A DNA stretch of 64,000 bases. Origin: Avena insularis. Lineage: Eukaryota; Streptophyta; Magnoliopsida; Poales; Poaceae. Positions 54,729 to 64,000 of this stretch are shown here, one piece after another (the first letter of the stretch is position 1; each line of letters opens with the position of its first letter). The stretch is from contig CM042686.1 in NCBI GenBank assembly GCA_023614405.1, positions 352,478,329 through 352,542,328 on the forward strand, read 5' to 3'. The notes under the pieces are model-generated. The model worked only from the letters and a program-made list of their open reading frames with translations. It was not told where the DNA came from and did not search any database. The position numbers and the translations under genes were made by a program.

Positions 54729-57700
54729 ATGGTCTCTAGCCTGTTCTTGCTACAAAGAGAGTGTCATCAAGATGATGCAATCTACAACGGTATCATGAAT
54801 CCTCAATCTTCCGATGTAGATGCATATTACTCTTATGTTGGTGTTGCTAGATATTTTGATATGTGTACTGTATCGGCTAGTCCTGATTTTTACAATGTGC
54901 AAAAGCCGATGCAGAATAACCTACATGCTTCGACTTACCCTAGTAACTTGCAACATGTAAATTCGAATTCTCATGTATCGGCACACCCAGAAATTCATAT
55001 GCCAATGAACAACATGACGAATTCTATTAATCCGTATGGAACACCTGATTTTAGAAATTTTACAGAATGCAACCAAGTGTTTCATCTTTATATTCATCGG
55101 CAAATAACTTGTAATCTCTAGGTTCACCTTCAAACTTGCCGATGGATAGGGAAATTGGACATGCTATAACTAGTTATTTTCCCAATTGCTCTCAATCATC
55201 ATATGCTACACCTTATGTTAGTAATGTTTCAGCATCGTATGTAACTAGTGATATTCATAATTCGTCTCCACACCTTTACAATGGTTATAGGCGAATAAGT
55301 GGAAAGTCAGTAGGAGCTAATGTGCCTTCATATAGTACTGTAGCGTATGGTACGTCCCCCGGGCAATTGCAAAGTTTTGGTGACACCTCATTACCGAAAG
55401 ATACAAAAAGCATTGGGGACATTCTTATGCAGGAACAAATGACTGGAAGGAAAAACTTGTAGCTGAGTTCAAGAAGCTTAATTCTCTTCACCGAGAACTA
55501 GAAGAGAGGCCCCATGATCTTTCTACAATATAAGCTTATGAGGCATACAACAAGAAGCGTGAAGAGGAGTGTAAGGCAAACAAGATCAGGTTTTCCCCTT
55601 CTCAATTGCTAAGTTTCGGCAACACTACATTGCCGAAAGAAACTAAAAGCATCGGGGAGAAATCATGGGCAGCTGAGGTTAACACTGATAATGTCATTAC
55701 ATTTGATGATTTATCGGAGGAACATCTCCAGTTATTTGAGACACTCAAGAAGAAGCGTGATGAGGAGTTTGATGCACTTGAAAAGAATCTGAAAGAGGAT
55801 CATGAAGCATATAAGATAAAACTTGAAGAAGAAGAATTGCAGAAGTTTCTTGCAAGTCTTGGAAAGGACCATCAAGACAATACTACTCAAGTTAAAGGAA
55901 TCGATTCATCTCCTCCACGCAGCAATCAAGTTGAACCCACTACTACATCAAGGCAAAAAGAAGAAGCTTTGCAATATGATGAAACCCGTGAAGGTACAAA
56001 TGATTCAGCTAGGATGGTTAATTCGGTTATTAAAAAGCCAAATCAGAGAATACATGTGCTGAATCTACCGAATCAGAAGAAGTAAGCTTCGTTGATCAAG
56101 AGCATGGCAAGCTTAGGAAAACTGCTATGCTTTACTTTTCTAGATATAAGGGAACTTACATGTTGCCCTATGAGTTCCGCGCCAAAGAAATTTGTGAACA
56201 TCAACAACAACAAAACATAGCCGAACAATGTTCAGTTGACAAAGCACATCAAAGTGAAGAGGCGCAAAATCTAGAAAAGGAAGAAGATAATGCGTTGAAG
56301 AATTATATAGAGGCCAAGCAAGATATTGTTTAGGTCATGCAACCATCATGCTCTTCCAAAATCTTCAAAGAGGTACATCTAGAAAATAATTTACTTATAT
56401 TCCGATTTGGTCAAAACTTTATTATTGATGCATCTATTAACAAGATTCTCATAAGTTATGAAAGACCAATCGAGAAAGGTACTTCATATGTTAGGAATAT
56501 AATTGTCACAAAATATATCGGTCAACACATTGTGCCATTTAGAGAGACCGATAGTAACAAATTATCACAGCATAAGTTTTCCCTATTGTTTCATCTAGAT
56601 TTTAAATGTACATGGGTAGCATTGTTTATTTCATATTTGCCTAACATTCGGTCTCAAGTGAGACATATGTGTTTTAATATTTTTGATTTCAGAAACCTAA
56701 AGCCAATGTTATTGTCTCTTGAGAAAGTCGATGCTAGTATAACTGTGTATTCAAAGACATCGAAAGAGAGGTGCAGAAAACAATGCATAGACGAATTGGA
56801 TGATATAGAATCTGAACCATTTGGTTGCTCATTTCCAAAGCCGTTCTCACAAAAAGATCGGTTAGAAGATAAAAGGTGTGCCTACAGTTTGAGAATTTGT
56901 GATCATATATTTGATATGTTGCTGAAAATTGATTATATTAGAATTCTTGATCGCAATGTTCAACCATCATTACAAGGACGAATGTATTGCAAGCTGCATG
57001 ATTCGTTCGAGCATGGTATAGAGAGTTGCAACATGTTTCATCAAATAGTACAATTGGTTGTTAATAAGGAACGATTGAAATTTGCTGAAACAAAAATTGG
57101 TGACCAATCTATTTCAATTGGTCTTGATGGCCAAAAGATATTGCATCAGCTACCTCTAGTCGATTCATGTAATGATGAGGAGGTACACAAGGAAGACTAT
57201 GGGATCAAGCTTTCAAGCAAAGAGATTGTTGAAGAGCATATTGCAAATGTTCTTGAAGGCAAGAGTTCCATTGAAGCTATGATGAAGACATCAAGCACTG
57301 GGGGCAACAAGAAAACTCGAAGATCGATGCGTGCAAAACTCAAAAAGACAAAGGCCGCAATAAGCACCAGGGTAAGAAACCAAAAGTTACTTTCCCACAG
57401 CTGCTGGAAAAATATAAAAAGGAGACTGAAGCAGAAAAGTTATTATCGGCCAAGTAGTACAAAAGCATCAAGATCACCCCCAAGGCAAAATTCTGAAGAC
57501 AGGGATTGGAAAAAGGAGAAATTAAATGCAACAAATTCATATCATCCTTTTAGGCTACTAATGCCAAGTTCATGGATACCTCCCTATGCTATTTTTATTC
57601 ATATCCATCATGGGAAATTTTGATTCACGGGCACGTTATCTATCTAATTCTAGATTATCTCACCCAAATTATGCAACTCCAAGAAGATCAATTCATCACC

Positions 57701-58332
57701 AATCACATGTCAAAGACCGTTTCAATCAAAAAGAATTGGTTCGCAATTCATGGGTAAAGAAAGAAGTGGCCAAGCAAGTATATCAAATCAAAAAGGATGG
57801 ACGCAAGTGTGCTATTTCAGATTTGACTCATAATAATGAGAAGCTAGCTGAATTGATGTTGGCTACTAAGGGCAAGGAAGTGAAGTGAGTAACTTTCAAA
57901 GACCCAGTTTCCAAATCTGAATAACCAAAATTGAAGGTGCCCAAGATTAATAAAGACATGCCATTGTCTGAAACAAAACAACAGTCGAGATGCCCACTCG
58001 GCTTATCAAATTGGCAAGAGATAAAGCTATATCATTTTACAGCCGTGGAGCTGAAGAAAAGAAACATGGTGTGGGTTCCCAAAGGAAACCCTCAAGGTAA
58101 GGAATATGTGCGAGATCTTGTCATAAGAAGGGTAGCAAGAGTGGAAAACAAAAAGAATAAATCGAACAAGCGATCACGCCAAAGAATTCAGTATCAGTAT
58201 CAAAAACTTCGTCCAGCACATCATCCATATTATTGTACTTCATCATTAATGCCTATGCCATGGAATTTATCCCCAGGTATGATTGGTTACCCATCATGGG
58301 TTTATTTTGATCCCTGGATGCATCATAATTCT
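54729..58332 (+). pseudogene. Element D gag-like long reading frame, decayed
   Basis: Consecutive frames cover the stretch: 54,729-55,121, 55,136-55,462, 55,606-56,085, 56,127-56,333, 56,337-57,623, 57,586-57,888 and 57,931-58,350. The first part is Ser/Asn/Tyr/Pro-rich. The block LPK(D/E)TKSIG occurs twice (about 55,390 and 55,630). A charged coiled-coil-like part (55,720-55,860) follows, then YMLPYEFRAKE, a segment seen before protease in some grass gypsy elements. A zinc-finger-like YCKLHDSFEHGIESC (56,985-57,029) and a Lys/Arg-rich tail with MVWVPKGNP complete it. No DSG, RT, RNase H or integrase motif is visible. It is best seen as gag plus unknown ORF of a non-autonomous or truncated gypsy element, cut by LTR E at 58,333. 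Confidence 0.65.
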
Positions 58333-60393
58333 TATAACACCCTCGCCTGATAAGGCTGAGTTCTTGTGTATAGTGCTAATCCTTGAATCGGTTCACTAGC
58401 ACATACAATAAAAAATGATACCAAATATATCTGTGCATAATAAATATAACAAATATGATCCAAAAGTTACATTATGTTACAGCGGAAAGAATCACAAGGT
58501 AGATCTACATCCTTCAAATGTGCCACTGGTGAACAATTGTTGAGTGGACTCTCGCGACCTATAACAATTACTCGGAAACGATATAACCTGCAACATGAAA
58601 TGTTGCAGCCACGAATGGTCAATATATTGAATTTATGTTAAGTAGGATTAAGTGGTTAACAACAGACCTAGCAACTACATGCTTATTTGGCTAGGTGGAG
58701 TTCACGCTCATTTGCGTAAGGCAATAGTTTTATCCTAACATTAGTAATAAAGTAGTTTTCCAATACGATAAATAGGACACTCTAATTCACTCCCGGGTGC
58801 TCCTACCCAGTTAAGTTTACCCAACAAGTTTTAAGTTAGTGAGAACTAAGGATGAGTGAGAAATATGTTATAGTATTAGTATCAGGTCGCTCAAATTATT
58901 CATAACGGGGGACACGGCTAAGTACTTAGTTTTACACCATGCAGGGCTTTGTACACTTTACACATGCGACCTGGTCAACCCACTCATACCACCACACTCA
59001 TTTTATGTCATGGTAGGGAGAAGTCCAATACGAGACCATTCGGAAAGAGCTTTCCAAACCCGTCCACGCACCGTACCAACCAACACTATTCTACATCTCT
59101 GGCTACGTAGGGTTCTAGTCGCCACAACCTACTAAGTCCAGCCAACCGCCCATTTCATTATTGGAACAAGGTTGTACACGTAAGCTACCAAATAAAGAAA
59201 CCAAACTTTTCTCAGTGTCCTGGGTGCCTTTCCGCATTAAACCACCGAAAATATCAATCCCATCACATCTAGGAGATTCATTAATTAAGTCGTTTAATTG
59301 AACAAAACATATAAACTACCATAACATTATGTAATCCCATCCCTCGTCTAACATAGCATGGCTAAGCACATCTAATCATACGGTGTTTCAACTACAAGTG
59401 ATTCCTACCATAATACATAGGATATAGCATAGCTTATACACGTCAATTTCTATACATGCAGTTCTACAAAAAAATCTACAATGCCTTTGTTATAGATGTA
59501 GTCGATTGGATAATCCTCACAAATATAATAGTTACACTCGTCACACTCAAAATACTTGCAATCATAATACCCGCAATCATAGCAATTGCAATCATAGTAG
59601 TTGCACTCCTCTCAATCTAATGTTTGAAGCAAAGCACAACAATACACCATTCAAAACATTGCAATTATGCATAATATAATAAAACAATGATGATTAAATG
59701 CATGCATGATGATTTAATATGTCACAATGGTTGTAATTAGTTCTCTAAATAATACTAGATCACATGATGCATGTAGAGAATCATTTAATGCATTAGGGTA
59801 TTTATTATTAATTCTTAATCGCCAATAGAGGAGTTTTAATAGTTCTGTTGGAACTTTTATACTAATTTCCATATTAAATTTAGATCGGAAGTGTACTAGA
59901 TAGAGGACATTAATATGAACCAATAGCAATTTGATTCACCCTAAACGGAGTTGTAGATCTTGTTCTATGATTTAATTACTACTTAATAGAGTTTAAATTA
60001 GCTAAACATTTTACAACGACCAAAAATAAATATAGGTCCATATCAGGAATCTACACAGAATTGTGAATCCAAGGACATCTTATTTATATTTTTCGGAGCT
60101 ATGAATAATTAACTATGAATTTATTACTCCAAAAGGCTATTAAAACTATTTAATTAATTACTAGTTAACTGTTGGGCGAAAGTTAAAACTAATCTAATAT
60201 TAATAAATTATATGAAATTATACTCAATTTTATATATTATACACAATTTTTGGACATAGTATGAATTTTCTACAAATTTTAGAAGTTAGATCTATAATAT
60301 GCAATTTTAAATTCGAACCGAATATTTCAGGGAATATTCCGCTGACTGGACATGTCGACCGTGTATGCTGACTGGGACTAGATGCTAACCTGG
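58333..60393 (-). repeat. LTR E, degenerate solo or truncated LTR
   Basis: Plus view starts TATAACACCCTCGCC, a decayed TGTAACACC end. It has ACAGCGGAAAG 160 bases in, and the shared LTR box CATAACGGGGGACACGG at 58,901-58,919, about 570 bases from this end, as in the element A LTR. The rest is AT-rich without ORFs; short CAATCATA repeats lie at 59,556-59,606. The opposite end is not recognisable, and LTR F starts at 60,394. Confidence 0.55.
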
Positions 60394-62764
60394 TGTAACA
60401 CCCCAAAAAATTTAATCAAGGTTATCAAGTTCTAATCACCCAATTTAGGGTTAACAAAAACTTTTCTTAAGAAAAACGGTATATTAGAAGAAGATTTCTA
60501 ATCACCTGGGACCGTGAATGCATGTGTGTTTGCATTAATGTAGAATTGAGTGTATATGTCATGCTTGATTGTTCTAAATGTTGTGAAATGGTTTAAAGGT
60601 GAATGCCATATCATCTAGACCAATTACAAACAAAATTAAAAGAAAAAGAAATCAAATATGAATAAATAAAGCAAATGGTCATTTTGATAAAAGTAAACCA
60701 CTAGACCACTTTTCTAACAAAGCAAATGGTCATTAGAAGAAGATTTCTAATAGAAACATTTCAACTCTTTTCACCCCTTGCTAGACCAAGTAAAGATGTA
60801 TCAAGGCTCACTTTACAAACTTACAAAAACATCAAGCAAATCCATTTAAAGGACATTTGAAAATTGAATCCAATTCATATGGGAAGATCACACTTTTTCA
60901 AAAACCTACCAAATCAATTCCCCTTGACCTCTCCAAGCAAACATAGTCTCTCAAGCTTAATATAAGATCACTCAAAAAATTTGAATCAAAAATTCAAAAA
61001 TAAATTTCATGCGGCCATTAACACAAACATCTGGCATGCACAGAATAATCTCTAGCCTAACTTCACTATTTTGTACAGTGATCATCGACCAATTGACCTC
61101 CCTCTTAACCCCCTTGTCCCCGTGAGTGTCTAGCAGCAGCAGACAAACCCTCCCTTCGCCATGGAGAACAGTGGAGCGTCGCTGTTTTGTGGTCATCGCC
61201 GGTCGACCATGACTAGCTCGCACCAAACCACCCCGCGCCCATCCAGCATGTCCACTAGCACCACCGCAGCCTACCGCCACTCACTGTCCAGGCCATAGCC
61301 CCAGCCAATCCGTGGACCACCCTAGTCGCGTCGCGCACCGCCTCTCTGCGCCTTGTCTAGAGCGCGCCAGTGCGCCGTGCCCGACCAGCCCCGCCAGCTC
61401 GCGCCTTGCCCTCACCGCACACGCGCAGCCTTGCCATGATCACACCACCCCGACAGACACCCCCGTTCGCTATAACGCGACCCGTAGCAGCCACACGCCG
61501 CCTCAAGCACCTCTGCCTCCGCTCAGAGCACCGCACGCTCCCGACCGAACCACGCCGCCCCATGCCTCACCATTATGCCCGTAAGAACCGCCAGGGAACA
61601 CCGCACCGTCCACCTACCTCCGCCATGTCGATAGCCGCCTGTAGCGACGCCACCATCGAGCTCACACCGCACCGCCCTATCACCGAGCCTAGCTGGAGCC
61701 CAGGTGAGCGCCGAGAGACCCCCACCTCCGTGTTAGGTTTAGCTCGTCGCCGGAGTTGTTCATCGTCGATGACGACCCTCAGCCGTTGGATTAGAATTAG
61801 ATCGTAGCGTCCATATTGAAAGATACCGTTTCACGTAGAGTGAGTCACTGACCAGTAGACCCCCTCTATCAGCCGCGCGCTGTGTTGTGCTGTGCTGTGC
61901 GGTTGGGACGGCCCGTTTAGCTTTCCCGCCCATGCCTGGAATTTCAAATATGGATTTTCCTTTTTAGTTTAAATCCTATTCTGTCCACTTATTTAAAAAT
62001 TAATTCAGAGATTCACTTAACCAAATTGCATGATTCAAATTTTGCTTGAAAGTAAATTAAATTATCTATCCAAGCCTGTTGGATTTAAATCATTTTGACT
62101 TAGAGATAATCTTTAGCAAAAATAACGAGATAGAGACTTTTGCAACTTCAAACATTTTTCAAAAATCAACCATAATAGCTTTTGAGTTGATTCCAACTTT
62201 CAAAAATCACATTTGATAATACCTATCTGAATATGTAATAATATTTAAGTTTGCATGCAGTGACATTGGACTAGTACCAAAAGAAGGCTATTAGAGCATT
62301 TCTAGTCACTTTAAATCATTGAAATAATCATCTTAAACTTTATAAAATGTGACCAACCCTTTAAATCACATTCCCATGTATTAGAATATGTGGTGATGAC
62401 ATGTATCCACATGATCCCATATTTTAACTAGAGAATATTAAATCTTAATTAATTTCAATGAGTAGAAATTACTTTTCTCAAATAAACCAAATAAAACTAG
62501 TTCTTTATTGCATGTGATGATGCTAGATCATCAAGTGTGAAACTTAGTGTGCTAAATAGACTAATTAAGTATTGTTTGGTAATTGTGTACCCCGTATTCA
62601 TTTATAGACGATAGTACCGACCAAGGATACGAGGAGAAGAAGTTCTACCCTGAAGAAGACGAAGAGAACTTCAATCATTGCACCAATCAAGGCAAGATAG
62701 AAGTATACAAGATGACCTAAGCAATATGCATTAGGCATGCTTGGCTATACATTTTGATTTATAC
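60394..62764 (+). repeat. LTR F, 5' part, related to the element A LTR
   Basis: It begins TGTAACACCCCAAAA. GGGTTAACAAAAACTTTT, a GC-rich block (61,110-61,810) and GACGATAGTACCGACCAAGG (62,607-62,626) follow, in the same order as the reverse complement of 19,666-17,200. The TATA segment appears to be deleted. LTR G interrupts it at 62,765, so its 3' end is outside the window. Frames in the GC-rich block are compositional. Confidence 0.7.
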
Positions 62765-64000
62765 TGTAACATCCCAAAACTTCAATCCAAGCTTATCAAT
62801 ATCAAGTCATCCAAAAATGGGGTTAACAAAAACTTTTCCAAATTTAAAATGAAAGCATTCATATATGTGTGCATTTAAAATAGGAGTTGTTTTGAATTAC
62901 CATGATTGTGTGATCCTTTGCTTCTAAAATGTCTCTTAGATGATTTAAACATCATCTACATCATTCCCAAACGTTTCATAAAGAAAATCAAATAAAAAAG
63001 AATTAAAATGAAGGAATGGTCATTTGGACAAATTTAACTCTCATACCTACTTTGGCTATTCCTAGTTCTCAATTCTTAACAGAAAAAATTCTTGATCTTT
63101 ACACCCCTTGCTAGTACACATAATGAGGTACCAAGGCCCACCTTTTGATCTACTAAAAACCTTCTGTAAACTATTTTAAATAACAGCTTAAAATTGAATC
63201 TAATGCATATGCATAGATCACCCCTATTTCAAAAACCATCAAATTGAGCATCATTTTCAAAACCCTTGCAACCAGAGACTACCTATCACTAGTGGAGATC
63301 ACCCAAAAATTTTGAACTCAAAATTCAAAACTTTTTCTCTTGCGGACATTTCATCAAACACTTGGCAGGCAGAATCACACCTCTAATCCTAGCTCACTGT
63401 TTTGAACAGAGTTTTGCCCCCATTTGATCCCCATTTACTCCCTCTGTCTCCCAATGACCTAACCAAAGCCTAAACACCCATCCCCTATACCCCTAGCCAC
63501 AATGCCATGCCGACCCGAGCCATGCCTCGTCGGCCAAACTTACAACCGCTGCAGCAGACCACCCCTCCCCCCCTCTCCATGTCTAGGAGGCAGCCAGCAC
63601 CGCACCGCCCCTCTCTGTCCCTTGCAGAGCCAAGACCAGCCATGGACCACAAAGGAGAACCCGCGCCCAGTGCCACAGGCGCGCACTGTCCCCGCGTGCA
63701 CAAGCCGCCACTCGACACCAGCCCGCGCCCACCGCTCCGCCTCGACCTAGAGAACACCCCAGACACCTCCATTCGCCACCCAAAGCCCCACAGCCACCGC
63801 TCCCCGTGGACACAGCCGCTTCGGCCGCGCAGAGCGCCACCTCACCCCGACCGCATGCCACCGCCCCTACGGCCGCATTGAAGCGCTAGAGCACCGCCAG
63901 GGGACCGCCCATCGATCGCCATCCCCAGCCATGCTTAGCCCGTAGCCATGTCGCCACCGTCGACCGCCCATCCCGCTCGGTCTCACCATCGAGCCTATAA
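62765..64000 (+). repeat. LTR G, start of an element A family LTR
   Basis: TGTAACATCCCAAAAC at 62,765 equals the start of the 15,728-19,666 LTR, and the sequence matches its reverse complement through to the TATA box GAGCCTATAA at the last bases of the window. The preceding bases TATAC could be the target duplication. The element continues to the right. Confidence 0.85.

Noticed and set aside
59540..59620. Short CAATCATA repeats, and the AT run at 26,246
   Set aside because: Too short and irregular to be more than simple-sequence drift.
1..64000. Host genes, resistance genes, structural RNAs or a bacterial-type defence or metabolic system
   Set aside because: Every recognisable coding motif belongs to Ty3/gypsy elements; the remaining stretches are LTR or noncoding.

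Overview
The window is plant nuclear DNA made almost entirely of nested LTR retrotransposons. I found no intact host gene, structural RNA gene, CRISPR array, operon or prokaryotic system. The long GC-rich LTRs, Del/Tekay-type Ty3/gypsy pol, Athila elements with an Asp-type primer site, and LTRs beginning TGATACGTCC point to a Pooideae grass, most likely Triticeae (wheat, barley, rye or Aegilops). That placement is inference.

Layout: (1) 1-19,666 is minus-strand Ty3/gypsy element A. It has one 3.9-kb LTR (15,728-19,666), an initiator-Met-type primer site, an extra ORF ahead of gag, gag, and then a head-to-tail array of at least five 2.54-2.56-kb units, each holding gag-PR-RT-RNase H without integrase. 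The array runs off the left edge. (2) 19,667-20,733 and 47,799-52,249 are two halves of an older plus-strand Tat-type element with gag, PR, RT, RNase H, archaeal-type RNase H and the start of integrase. Element A cut its 5' side. (3) 20,739-47,793 is minus-strand element Athila-1, inserted in the Tat gag with a visible CCGGC target duplication. (4) Athila-1 contains a second Athila (A2, about 32,386-41,723). A2 carries a large-LTR, coding-poor element C (LTR 4.2 kb, internal region 0.8 kb) inserted in its 3' LTR with target duplication GAACT. The segment 21,866-30,439 was later inverted, with deletions, so C now forms head-to-head LTRs. (5) 52,250-53,433 is mostly unassigned. (6) 53,434-58,332 is element D, with an LTR end, TATA box, primer site and a decayed gag-like reading frame; no pol is visible. 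(7) 58,333-64,000 holds three LTR pieces: E (minus), F (plus), and G (plus, same family as the element A LTR), which interrupts F and leaves the window.

No gene here is expected to work. All coding regions carry stops or frameshifts, many of them C-to-T/G-to-A changes. The most notable points are the retrotransposon-derived macro-tandem array with a non-tree-like distribution of unit mutations, the inverted head-to-head LTRs with diagnostic target duplications, the extra ORF 5' of gag, an Athila derivative whose ATHILA ORF is preceded by LTR-like sequence, and an LTR with three 54-bp hairpin repeats.
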